Assembly (NCBI RefSeq): GCF_048270095.1 | Contig: NZ_JBLWTL010000010.1 | Span: 26,828-90,827 of the forward strand | DNA: 64,000 bases | Direction of reading: 5' to 3' | Source: Maricaulis sp048270095 | GTDB lineage: Bacteria > Pseudomonadota > Alphaproteobacteria > Caulobacterales > Maricaulaceae | Shown: positions 54,329 to 62,060 of the stretch, one piece after another | Position numbering within the stretch: position 1 is the stretch's first letter | Layout of the letters: each line of letters opens with the position of its first letter | Position numbers and translations under genes: made by a program | Notes under the pieces: model-generated | The model's input: the letters and a program-made list of their open reading frames with translations, nothing else | What the model was told of the DNA's origin: nothing | Databases searched by the model: none

Positions 54329-55171
54329 CTATTCGGGTTCGGAAACGGCGTCGGTGCTCACCGGCGCCGTTTCTGTTTTCATGCGGATCAATGGCCAGAT
54401 CAATTGCTCGCCAACACTGGTCGGCGGCAGGTTCTCGACGCCGAGCTTGTCGGGATAGCGCCGTGTGATCTTGGCGGTGCCGAACAAGACGTCCCAGAAG
54501 AACAAGAGATTGCCGAAATTGCCCTTGTAATGGGTGACGCCATCATCGCCATGCTTGCCGTGATGGGCACTGTGGGTGGCGGGGGTCGAGATCGTGCGCT
54601 CGACGACCCACATCAGCGGGGAGAGCCATTTGATACGATAGAGAGGCTCATCCCAGCGCACGTCGGAATGGGCGGCGAAGATGACGCTCATCTTGACCAC
54701 GAGATAGGCGGCATAGACCCAGCCAAGCCCGAGATAGATCAGCGCGCCCGAGGCCCACAGGCCCGGCATCAACATGTAATAGAACAGGTTGTTGCGATAG
54801 ACGACGCGGATCGAGAGATATTCGGCATTGTGATGCGGCCGGTGCAGCTTGTAGAGCCAGGGCAGGCTGTGCGAGGCGCGGTGCCACCAGTATTGCGACA
54901 GATCATCGAAGATCAGCAGCAGCGCCAGTTGCGCCAGGACCGGCCAGCCCGCGAGCATGCCCTGCGCCTGCGGCGCGACCAGGCTGGCGATCAGACCACC
55001 GCCGAATACCGCCATCGGCTGGATCAGCAGGATCAGCCCGAAGCCGGAGACCAGCTCGACCCAGACATCATCGCGCGTCTGGCCCGGCTTGCGGAAGAAA
55101 CCGGTGAGCAGGATTTCCAGCACCACGAAGGTGAAGAAGACGGCGAGGACGGCGAGATATTCCGGTTTCAT
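54329..55171 (-). CDS. Sterol desaturase/fatty acid hydroxylase superfamily protein
   Basis: A 280-residue integral membrane di-iron hydroxylase. Histidine motifs: HRASH and HRPHH (first cluster), HSDVRW, and HSAHHGKHGDDGVTHYKGNFGN (last cluster), the usual pattern of this superfamily. Four or more TMs are evident, starting with MKPEYLAVLAVFFTFVVLEI. It likely hydroxylates a membrane lipid, carotenoid or sterol-like compound; the substrate is unknown. ATG 55171 is chosen because hydrophobic sequence begins there. It is divergent from a Crp/Fnr regulator 99 bases away. Confidence 0.88.
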   Translation of the reverse strand: MKPEYLAVLAVFFTFVVLEILLTGFFRKPGQTRDDVWVELVSGFGLILLIQPMAVFGGGLIASLVAPQAQGMLAGWPVLAQLALLLIFDDLSQYWWHRASHSLPWLYKLHRPHHNAEYLSIRVVYRNNLFYYMLMPGLWASGALIYLGLGWVYAAYLVVKMSVIFAAHSDVRWDEPLYRIKWLSPLMWVVERTISTPATHSAHHGKHGDDGVTHYKGNFGNLLFFWDVLFGTAKITRRYPDKLGVENLPPTSVGEQLIWPLIRMKTETAPVSTDAVSEPE

Positions 55172-55270
55172 GATGCGGATCCGTCGGTGAGGGTGGCATT
55201 GGGACTGTCCATCTTGCTGTAGAGGCTCCGGCTGCATTAGAATGCCAATAAGTTATCAATTGGATTTGCC

Positions 55271-55987
55271 GTGTCCGATCTCACTGATTTTGGTGTGCCC
55301 TCGCTGGGCGATCTGCTGACGCCGCGCCTGGCCGGATTATTGCGCAAAAGCGGAACGCCAGTGCGGTATCGCGACCAGGCCTTGATCCATGCCCGCGGTG
55401 ATATCAAGCCGGGCCTGTCGATGGTGCGCGCCGGTGCGGTGCGTATCGGCAATCCGGGGCGCAGCGGCTCCTATGTCGTCACCACCGTGCTGGGGCCGGG
55501 CCAGTGTTTTGGCGAGTTCTCGCTGTTCGCCGCTTTGCCGCGCACCCATGATGCCGTGGCGCTCGGCGATACCGTGATTGACCAGATCAGCCGCGCGGCG
55601 TTCGAGAGTGTGCTGGCCGCCGAACCGGAATTGTCGGGCATCATGCTCGGTGCGGTGACCCATCGCCTGCACGCAGCGACCGAATTGATCGACGATATGC
55701 GGCGCCTCTCCTTGCCGGTTCGGGCGGCGAAACTGATCTGGCAGATGGCCAGCGCATCGGGCCATTTCGACGCCGTAATCTGCACCCAGACCGAACTGGC
55801 TTTCGCGCTCGGCGTCTCGCGGGTCTCCAGCGGCAAGGCGTTGGCACGGTTGCAGGCGCACACTTTGATTGAGCCGGGCTATGGCCGGATTCTCATTCCC
55901 GACTTTACGCGTCTGGCACGCTGGGTGGAAGCGAAAGCCGAACTGGCACCGCTGGCGCGTGCGCGCCCGGTCGTCAAAACGCAGTAG
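55271..55987 (+). CDS. Crp/Fnr family transcriptional regulator
   Basis: A 238-residue regulator. The N-terminal cyclic-nucleotide-binding-type barrel includes VLGPGQCFGEFSLFAALPRTHDAVAL, and the C-terminal HTH is CTQTELAFALGVSRVSSGKALARLQAHTLIE. There is no N-terminal Fnr-type cysteine cluster, so it is not an oxygen-sensing Fnr of the standard kind. PGQCFGE is where Crp has its cAMP-contacting Glu, but the phosphate Arg is not in the canonical GELAL(I)xGxPRAA spacing. GTG 55271 is the likely start. It may regulate the divergent desaturase. Confidence 0.88.
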   Translation: MSDLTDFGVPSLGDLLTPRLAGLLRKSGTPVRYRDQALIHARGDIKPGLSMVRAGAVRIGNPGRSGSYVVTTVLGPGQCFGEFSLFAALPRTHDAVALGDTVIDQISRAAFESVLAAEPELSGIMLGAVTHRLHAATELIDDMRRLSLPVRAAKLIWQMASASGHFDAVICTQTELAFALGVSRVSSGKALARLQAHTLIEPGYGRILIPDFTRLARWVEAKAELAPLARARPVVKTQ

Positions 55988-56077
55988 CGCGCCATTGCCG
56001 CACGCCGGCACGCCTTGACCCGGGGCCTGCACGCGCAAAGACTGTGCGCAGCAATGAATTGAATGGGGAGATGCACA

Positions 56078-57469
56078 ATGCGAAAACTGGTTTTACTCGG
56101 AACGGTCTTGCTGATGCCAGGCTTGTTGATCGCCGGCACGGCCCAGGCCCAGACGCCGCAACACGCACCGCCCTCGGAAGTCCTCGCGGTGCATGATTAT
56201 GTCGCGGCCGTTTCACCCGACCGGATCGAGGCAGATATCCGCACATTGGTTGGTTTCGGCACGCGTCACACCCTGTCGGAGACGCAAAGTGAGACGCGCG
56301 GCATCGGCGCGGCGCGGCGCTGGATCCATGACGAGTTTGAGCGCATTTCCGCGGACTGCGGCGGCTGTCTCGAAGTCATGTATGTCTCTGACACCATTGC
56401 CGGCGAGACCCGCATTCCCGAGCCGACAGACGTGGTCAGCGTCATCGCCATCCAGCGCGGCCGCATTGATCCGGACCGCTATGTGCTGATGTCTGGCGAT
56501 ATCGACAGCCGCGTCACCGATCCGCTCGACGGCACTTCCGACAGTCCCGGCGCCAATGATAATGCCTCCGGCATGGCCGGTGTGATCGAGGCGGCGCGCG
56601 TGCTCAGCCAGCATGAATTCGATGGTTCGATCATCTATGCCGGCCTGTCCGGTGAGGAACAGGGTCTGTTCGGCGGCCAGATCGTCGCCGCCCACGCGCT
56701 CGAGAATGGCTGGCGCATCAAGGCTGTGCTCAATAACGACATGATCGGCAATATCTCCGGCATTAATGGCGTCACCAATAACGCCACCGCCCGCGTCTTC
56801 TCTGAAGGCACGCGCGATGTCGAAACGCCGGAGGAGGCCCGCGCCCGCCGCTTCACCGGCGGCGAGGTCGACAGCCCCTCGCGCAATCTGGCGCGCATGG
56901 TTGACCGCACCGCCGACCAATACATCCCCAATCTCGATGTGATGATGGTCTATCGCCTCGACCGCTTCGGACGCGGCGGCCATCACCGTCCCTTCAATGC
57001 CGTCGGCATTCCCGGTGTGCGCATCATGGAAACCAATGAGCATTATGACCGCCAGCACCAGGATTTGCGCACCGAGGATGGCCGCCCCTATGGCGATACG
57101 ATTGACGGCGTGGATTTCGATTATGCTGCCAAGTTGACGGCGCTCAATATCGCCGTCATGGCTCAGATCGCCGGTGCGCCGCCGATTCCGGCCAATGTCT
57201 CGATTGAAGGCGCGGTCCAGCCCTCGACGCATCTCAGCTGGACGCTGGCGACGGGGCCGGCAGCGGCCAATCTGGCCGGCTATCGCGTCCATTGGCGCCT
57301 GACCGATCAACCGCAATGGACCCATAGCCGCTTTGTCGGTGCAGTTGCCGAATACACGCTCGAAAACGTGGTGATCGACAATTATTATTTCGGCGTCTCG
57401 GCCGTGGCGCTCGATGGCTCGGAAACGCCGGTGGTCTTCCCCGGCGCTGCGGGAAGTTTCGGCGAGTAG
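56078..57469 (+). CDS. Secreted M28-family metallopeptidase with C-terminal Fn3-like domain
   Basis: A 463-residue exported peptidase. ATG 56078 follows GGGGAG; the signal peptide ends AQAQ. The M28 domain has GANDNASGMAG (Asp161 bridging), SGEEQGLFGG (Glu193/Glu194) and LNNDMIG, with NEHYDRQHQ near the end as the last ligand region. The first zinc ligand, normally His in SGH(x)DSR, is Asp141 in MSGDIDSRVTD. The C-terminal 95 residues (HLSWTLATGPAAANLAGYRVHWR and a following TLENVV strand) look like a fibronectin type III domain. Probable aminopeptidase of the periplasm or outside. Terminator follows. Confidence 0.88.
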   Translation: MRKLVLLGTVLLMPGLLIAGTAQAQTPQHAPPSEVLAVHDYVAAVSPDRIEADIRTLVGFGTRHTLSETQSETRGIGAARRWIHDEFERISADCGGCLEVMYVSDTIAGETRIPEPTDVVSVIAIQRGRIDPDRYVLMSGDIDSRVTDPLDGTSDSPGANDNASGMAGVIEAARVLSQHEFDGSIIYAGLSGEEQGLFGGQIVAAHALENGWRIKAVLNNDMIGNISGINGVTNNATARVFSEGTRDVETPEEARARRFTGGEVDSPSRNLARMVDRTADQYIPNLDVMMVYRLDRFGRGGHHRPFNAVGIPGVRIMETNEHYDRQHQDLRTEDGRPYGDTIDGVDFDYAAKLTALNIAVMAQIAGAPPIPANVSIEGAVQPSTHLSWTLATGPAAANLAGYRVHWRLTDQPQWTHSRFVGAVAEYTLENVVIDNYYFGVSAVALDGSETPVVFPGAAGSFGE

Positions 57470-57490
57470 ACCAACCGGCATCCAGACATG

Positions 57491-57526
57491 AAAAACCCCG
57501 CGGATCAGGCGATCCGCGGGGTTTGT
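57491..57526. terminator. Bidirectional terminator between M28 peptidase and mscL genes
   Basis: A perfect stem AAACCCCGCGGATC / GATCCGCGGGGTTT with loop AGGC, A-rich on the left and T-rich on the right; serves both converging genes. Confidence 0.93.
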
Positions 57527-57546
57527 TCTGGCCGGTCGGAGCCGGA

Positions 57547-57963
57547 TTATTTCTTGGCGAGCAAATCGCGGATTTCCATCAGCAGAACCTGGTCCGTGGA
57601 TGGTGCGGCGGGGGCTTCCGGAGCCGCGGCTTCCTTTTTCTTCATTGAATTGATGCCCTTGATGATGAGGAAAAGCGCGAAGGCGACGATGATGAAGCTG
57701 ATCACATTGTCGATGAAAATGCCGTAATTGATCGTCGCGGCACCGGCTTCCTGAGCGGCTTCGAGGGTCGCATAGCTCTCATTGTTCAGCGAGATGAAGA
57801 GGCCGGAAAAATTGACGCCGCCCATTAGCATACCGATGATCGGCATCAGGATATCGGTGACCAGCGATTTGACGATGGTCGAGAAGGCACCGCCGAGAAT
57901 GAAACCAACGGCGAGATCGACAACATTGCCACGCATGGCGAAGTCTTTGAATTCCTTAAACAT
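57547..57963 (-). CDS. mscL: Large-conductance mechanosensitive channel
   Basis: A 138-residue pore-forming inner-membrane protein that releases osmolytes on hypo-osmotic shock. The N-terminal amphipathic helix and TM1 (MFKEFKDFAMRGNVVDLAVG, then FILGGAFSTIVKSLV) and TM2 (NVISFIIVAFALFLIIKGIN) are canonical, followed by a charged tail and a C-terminal helix bundle segment (DQVLLMEIRDLLAKK). An Ala/Pro linker (EAAAPEAPAAP) joins them. Length is normal. Upstream lies dispersed repeat B. Confidence 0.97.
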   Translation of the reverse strand: MFKEFKDFAMRGNVVDLAVGFILGGAFSTIVKSLVTDILMPIIGMLMGGVNFSGLFISLNNESYATLEAAQEAGAATINYGIFIDNVISFIIVAFALFLIIKGINSMKKKEAAAPEAPAAPSTDQVLLMEIRDLLAKK

Positions 57964-58068
57964 GATTGTTCTCCCTGTCCTTTGTATTAACTGGTTTTAA
58001 CCATGTTGCCTGTTCGCCTGTGAAGTCAATTGGTTGCATCACGGAGTCATTGCTTTCAAACACCGCCC

Positions 58069-58103
58069 CGGGACACGGTCCGGCTTCGCCGGTGCGTGTC
58101 CCG
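58069..58103. repeat. 35-bp REP-like palindrome, copy 3
   Basis: CGGGACACGGTCCGGC, TTC turn, GCCGGTGCGTGTCCCG; differs from the 27797 copy at only two positions over 35 bases, and is preceded by almost the same TTTCAAAC flank. Confidence 0.85.
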
Positions 58104-58163
58104 TTCGCGGAGGGCGGTAGATGCGCGCCATTGCCTTGCCGGCACCGGGACCTGCCCGCTGGC

Positions 58164-58194
58164 TTGTCCACCCCCATCGCGGTGCGGGTATAAT
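58164..58194 (+). promoter_or_regulatory. Candidate promoter of dispersed repeat B
   Basis: TTGTCC (58164-58169) and a consensus TATAAT (58189-58194) with 19-base spacing, the same arrangement as in copy A. Confidence 0.55.
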
Positions 58195-58204
58195 CGTCGG
58201 GCTT

Positions 58205-58216
58205 TGCTCTTTGACA
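58205..58216 (+). promoter_or_regulatory. boxA-like antitermination motif in dispersed repeat B
   Basis: TGCTCTTTGACA matches rRNA boxA in all but the variable position. It begins 11 bases after the -10 box, so it would be among the first transcribed bases. Its conservation between the two copies suggests function. Confidence 0.65.
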
Positions 58217-58411
58217 TCGTCCATCCAAGGGGAACCGGTCCGGGCCGTTCGGGGTCTGCAACCGGGCCCGATCGTGCGGCCAGGCCGGTCCGGTGATGAC
58301 AGGCTGGCAGGCCCTGTCTTGCGGTCTGCCATGGCCTGTTGGCCCGTGCAGGCAGGGGTGCAGCCCTGCAATGACAGAGTGACAGACTGGCAGAGTGTTT
58401 GCTGCGATATG

Positions 58412-58446
58412 AAAAAAACCCCGCAGGCTGGCGGGCCTGCGAGGTT
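58412..58446 (-). terminator. Terminator after the small secreted protein gene (minus strand)
   Basis: On the minus strand a 12-bp stem with one mismatch (AACCTCGCAGGC / GCCTGCGGGGTT) is followed by seven T residues, 45 bases past the stop of the gene at 58492-58803. Confidence 0.85.
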
Positions 58447-58491
58447 CCACACTTCCGGGCGGGCCGGCGCAATGCGATCGGCGCAAATGCG

Positions 58492-58803
58492 TTAGCGCGC
58501 CACAACCGTATAGGTCACCGTCGCGCCGGTGGCCGGGTTTGTGCCCGTCCAGCTATCGCCGACAGCGAGCGTATCGGCGACCGGCTGGCAGCCGCTCTCG
58601 CCGGTGCTGCGAACAACGCACATTTCACCATCAACCAGGGTCCAGGTGCCAGTGATACCGATATCGGTCGTATAGCTGCCATCGGCTTCGAAAAAGGTGG
58701 TGTAGGCCATCTCGCCCGCCTGGATATGCAAGGCGTTCTCGACCAGGGTTTCGGCCGGTGTGGACAGCAGGGCGAAGGCTGCTGCAATCATCGTCAATGT
58801 CAT
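58492..58803 (-). CDS. Small secreted protein, unknown function
   Basis: A 103-residue protein with ATG 58803 behind GGGGGAGAAAC. A signal peptide (LTMIAAAFALLSTPAET) is followed by a compact beta-rich sequence: MAYTTFFEADGSYTTDIGITGTW and TLVDGEMCVVRSTGESGC (Cys pair likely disulfide-linked), then VGDSWTGTNPATGATVTYTVV. The layout resembles small lipocalin-like or META-like periplasmic domains in which a FxxDGxYxxxxxxGTW strand pair recurs, but I cannot assign a family. It has its own ribosome site and terminator, which supports it being a real gene. Confidence 0.75.
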   Translation of the reverse strand: MTLTMIAAAFALLSTPAETLVENALHIQAGEMAYTTFFEADGSYTTDIGITGTWTLVDGEMCVVRSTGESGCQPVADTLAVGDSWTGTNPATGATVTYTVVAR

Positions 58804-58974
58804 CAAGTTTCTCCCCCGAACTGGCGCGACCGGGATGGCGCGCCATGGGCGTCAACTCTATCGCGGCCCGCGGTGCCTCTCAAGAGAAGAGGTTGGAGAA
58901 ATTCGCCTGCCCGGTGAAATTCGGTCAGCGCCGCACAATCAGGCCCGCGCCGCACGGGTCCATGGCCAGGCGTC

Positions 58975-60225
58975 TCAGCGGGCCGAGGCGAGCTCGATGG
59001 CCGGAAGGCGGGGCAGGGTGCAGCGGTGCTGTTCTGTCGTGATGGCCGGCGCGGCATAATCGTTCGGACCGTCGGCATTGACCAGTTCGGCCTCGCCATT
59101 ATCGAGACAGATGCGCAGATCATCCGGCATCGCGCCATCGACCTGCCTGGACACGTCCTGATACCCGTCCCACCACACGTCCGGCATGCGGCCGAGCGGT
59201 CCGGCGACGAGGAGTTTCAAACCCTGCAATTCAAGCCCGTCAGGATTATCGCCGCCCCCGGAAAACCGGTTGGAGTGGATGTAGATACCCTCCGGATAGG
59301 GGTCGAAATCTGCCTGTACCGAATAGCTGGAATAGCCCGTCGAATGCAGGCTCGAGATGATGATATTGGCGGTGCGGTTGTCGGATATATCATTGTCGAA
59401 AATCTCGACCTGATCATTGGAATTCACGACAATGCCCGAGCCCGCCGGGATGCTCGCGACCGGCGTCCCGGCATGGCCGAAATTGCCGGTATTATTGGCG
59501 AAAATATGGTTGTTGAAGACCCGTGTCCGGGAGCCGGGCTGGGGTAGATTGGGCATGTTGAAGACCAGTATGCCGCCGGTATTTTCCGTGGCGACATTGT
59601 CATAGACATCGGCACCGATCGTGTTTTCGACCTCGATGCCGGCGACATTGCGCTCGGTGCGATTGCGGCGGATCACGACATTGCGGGACTGGCCGACATA
59701 AATGCCGGCATCGGACGCACCGATCGCGATGGAATCCTCGACCAGCACATCGCGCGTCTGCACCGGATATATGCCATAGGCGCCATTTTCGGTCCGTGGC
59801 CCGGCGGTCCATTCGACGCGGACGCCGCGCACAATGATATTCTCGCCGCCATTGACCTTGAGCCCGTCGCCGATCGTGTCCTCGATGGCGACGTTTTCAA
59901 TCGTGAAATCGCTGGCGGTCACCAGCAGGCCTTCGGCGCCCTGCACCTGGTCCTGGAAGGTCAATATGGTGCGGTCAGGGCCCTGGCCCCGCACGGTGAC
60001 GCCGTCAACCGTGAGGCTGAGCGAGCGGTCGAAGGCAAACACGCCTTCGGGAATTTCAATCACATCGCCGGGCCGGGCGTCGATCAGGCGTTCGATCAAC
60101 TGGTTCTGATAACTACGGTCAGCTCTGGCCAGATCGCGTTCCCGGGGCCCGCCGCACGCGGCCAGGCCGGCCGCCAGTCCCGCAGCCAGCGCCACAAGCC
60201 CTGCGCGCTTCAAGGTCATGGACAT
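58975..60225 (-). CDS. Parallel beta-helix repeat lipoprotein
   Basis: A 416-residue exported lipoprotein; the lipobox is LAACGG with the lipidated Cys at residue 24. The body is a right-handed beta-helix with repeated N-rich turns (FTIENVAIEDTIGDGLKVNGG, NVVIRRNRTERNVAGIEVENT, IFDNDISDNRTANIIISS). The start of the domain (RPGDVIEIPEGVFAFDRSLSL) resembles pectate-lyase-like and right-handed beta-helix families; I recall relatives located beside SO2930-type di-haem cytochromes, but none is present here. C-terminal cysteines (ICLDNG, HRCTLP) are probably disulfide-bonded. ATG 60225 follows GGGAGGGG. Carbohydrate binding or lyase activity is possible but unproven. Confidence 0.85.
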   Translation of the reverse strand: MSMTLKRAGLVALAAGLAAGLAACGGPRERDLARADRSYQNQLIERLIDARPGDVIEIPEGVFAFDRSLSLTVDGVTVRGQGPDRTILTFQDQVQGAEGLLVTASDFTIENVAIEDTIGDGLKVNGGENIIVRGVRVEWTAGPRTENGAYGIYPVQTRDVLVEDSIAIGASDAGIYVGQSRNVVIRRNRTERNVAGIEVENTIGADVYDNVATENTGGILVFNMPNLPQPGSRTRVFNNHIFANNTGNFGHAGTPVASIPAGSGIVVNSNDQVEIFDNDISDNRTANIIISSLHSTGYSSYSVQADFDPYPEGIYIHSNRFSGGGDNPDGLELQGLKLLVAGPLGRMPDVWWDGYQDVSRQVDGAMPDDLRICLDNGEAELVNADGPNDYAAPAITTEQHRCTLPRLPAIELASAR

Positions 60226-60310
60226 GCAACATCCCCTCCCGGATTATCAATCCAGAATAAGCGGCGAACGGCGCTTGTGTCGATGCTGTCCCTGCCTCCG
60301 GGCCGTCCGG

Positions 60311-60793
60311 CTAGCTCGTGCCGTTGGCTGCGCGGTATTCTGTTACGGCAGCACACTCAGGCACCGAACCGATATCGTGATGGGTGACCGCGGCGCCGCT
60401 CTCATTGGCAACGGCCAGGGGCGCGATTTTCTCGCCGGTACGGATATCGATCAACTCGACCGGGCGATTGCCGTCACCATAGACCCATTGATCGCCCCAT
60501 TGCTGCATGGCGATCAGGATCGGGAGCAGGGCTTCGCCGCGCCGGGTGAGGATATATTCCTGGCGGTGACCACGCACGCCGACTTCCTCGCGCGCCATGA
60601 TATTGTTTTCGACCAGCTTGTTGAGCCGGTCCGTCAGGATATTCTTGGCGATGCCTGTGCTTTCATGAAAATCACTGAATCGGCGGGCGCCTTTCATGGC
60701 ATCCCTGACGATCAGCAATGTCCACCAATCGCCAACTTGATTCAGGGTTTGCGCGATCGCGCAGGGCATCTCGTCAAATCGTTTGCGTCCCAT
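60311..60793 (-). CDS. HxlR family transcriptional regulator
   Basis: A 160-residue winged-helix regulator. The HxlR core is CAIAQTLNQVGDWWTLLIVRDAMKG (split across two motifs), RFSDFHESTGIAKNILTDRLNKLVE and YILTRRGEALLPILIAMQQWGDQW. ATG 60793 has GGGGGA at eight bases. HxlR proteins often sense reactive electrophiles or quinones through a Cys near the N-terminus; Cys11 or so (MPCAIAQ) may serve here. It is divergent from the transporter gene, which it may regulate. Confidence 0.9.
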   Translation of the reverse strand: MGRKRFDEMPCAIAQTLNQVGDWWTLLIVRDAMKGARRFSDFHESTGIAKNILTDRLNKLVENNIMAREEVGVRGHRQEYILTRRGEALLPILIAMQQWGDQWVYGDGNRPVELIDIRTGEKIAPLAVANESGAAVTHHDIGSVPECAAVTEYRAANGTS

Positions 60794-61090
60794 GAAACAG
60801 TCCCCCAAAGACCGTGGTGTGCTGGATTCATTTTCATCGCACACCGCTCATCCAGGCCAGATGAAGCCTTTGAGATCCCGTCGCCCAATCGACCGTTTGC
60901 AGCAGCAAGCTTGTTTGCCGTGCAGACCTCTATCTGTGTGCGGACGGACGATAGGCGAGGCAGACAATCTTGGCGACCTTTTTTGTCGCGCCAAAGGTTA
61001 CAGGGCTGTAACGCGCGCTGAGGTCAGCAATTGCCGGACCGGCGTTTCCCTGCACACTGCCGGATCAGCGGGGAAGCGGGGCCGGTATTG

Positions 61091-62023
61091 ATGGAAGCTG
61101 TTGCGATTGACGACTTGAGGGTTGTCCTGAATGACGAAATACGCGGCGCCATCGCGCTGATCCTGATCGGGATGATGTTTACCGTCGCGCTGTCCTTGCG
61201 GCTGGAGGATTTCCACGCCGTCCGGCGCCAGCCCGTGCGGATCCTAGGTGGCGTGCTGGCCCAGATCCTCGGCCTGCCACTGGTGACGATGGGACTGATC
61301 CTGGTCATCTCGCCGCCGGCCAGCGTGGCGCTGGGCATGATCATCGTCGCCAGCTGCCCCGGCGGCAATGTCTCCAATATCCTGACCCATTTCGCGCGCG
61401 GCAATACCGCCTATTCGGTCTCGTTGACCGCGATTTCCAGCGTCAGCTCGGCGATTGCGACACCGGTCTCCATCCTGTTCTGGTCGAGCCTTTACCCGCC
61501 AACGGCTGCCCTCGTGCACACGCTGCATGTCGATGTCATCCCTTTTTTGGTTCAGACCCTCTCGCTCCTGGCCCTGCCACTGGCGGTCGGCATGCTGGTC
61601 GCGGCGAAATTCCCGGATACGGCGGCGCAGATGCGCAAATTCCTGTCTCCGCTCTCCCTGCTTTCGCTGGTATTGCTGGTAGCTGTCGGGGTGCAGCAGA
61701 ACTGGAATGTCCTGCTCGTCGCCGGTGCGACCGTGGTGCCAATCGCGATCATCCATAATGCCAGCGCCTTTGCGCTCGGGGCCGGTTCGGCTCGGATCCT
61801 GCGCCTCGATATTGCCCGGCGGCGGGCCCTGACTTTTGAAGTCGGGATCCAGAATAGCGGGCTGGGTCTGCTCATCCTGCTCAGCCAGTTTGACGGGATT
61901 GGCGGCGCCGCGGCGATGACCGCGACCTGGAGCATCTGGCATCTGATATCCGGCGGGGCGCTGGCGGGCTTGTTCCGCGGCCTCGATCGGGTGAAAAAGA
62001 GTAACGCACACGAAGCGATGTAA
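61091..62023 (+). CDS. Bile acid:sodium symporter family (BASS) transporter
   Basis: A 310-residue inner-membrane transporter with about nine TMs. Segments SCPGGNVSNILTHFARGNTAYSVSLTA (two motifs) and FEVGIQNSGLGLLILLSQF are the sodium- and substrate-binding crossover regions of the BASS fold (conserved GGN and QN). In bacteria members move bile acids, pantoate or other organic anions. ATG 61091 is chosen as start; the in-frame upstream part is not hydrophobic. It precedes an amidohydrolase gene by 37 bases and may import that enzyme's substrate. Confidence 0.9.
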   Translation: MEAVAIDDLRVVLNDEIRGAIALILIGMMFTVALSLRLEDFHAVRRQPVRILGGVLAQILGLPLVTMGLILVISPPASVALGMIIVASCPGGNVSNILTHFARGNTAYSVSLTAISSVSSAIATPVSILFWSSLYPPTAALVHTLHVDVIPFLVQTLSLLALPLAVGMLVAAKFPDTAAQMRKFLSPLSLLSLVLLVAVGVQQNWNVLLVAGATVVPIAIIHNASAFALGAGSARILRLDIARRRALTFEVGIQNSGLGLLILLSQFDGIGGAAAMTATWSIWHLISGGALAGLFRGLDRVKKSNAHEAM

Positions 62024-62060
62024 TCGACGCGGCCAATTGAGCGTCAGGGGAGATGAAGTG

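Larger units (their letters stand above)
58036..58396 (+). repeat. Dispersed repeat, copy B (promoter + boxA + 8-bp repeats + palindrome)
   Basis: Homologous to 27510-27960 in the opposite orientation. From left to right: TTTCAAACACCGCCC and 35-bp palindrome, CTTGTCC-N19-TATAATCG, TGCTCTTTGACATCGTC, then GGCAGGCC, CCCTGCAATGACAG and TGACAGACTGGCAGAG. The region 57964-58491 contains no convincing reading frame, so this element and a terminator are its only recognisable contents. Confidence 0.75.

Noticed and set aside
58389..58404. Sigma-54-like promoter (TGGCA-N6-TTGCT)
   Set aside because: It arises from the CTGGCAG repeats, is not conserved in copy A, and has no plus-strand gene downstream.
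60783..61091. Plus-strand frame of 102 codons between the HxlR regulator and transporter genes
   Set aside because: No ribosome site, no motif, Arg-rich composition; the 297-base gap is better read as a divergent promoter region.
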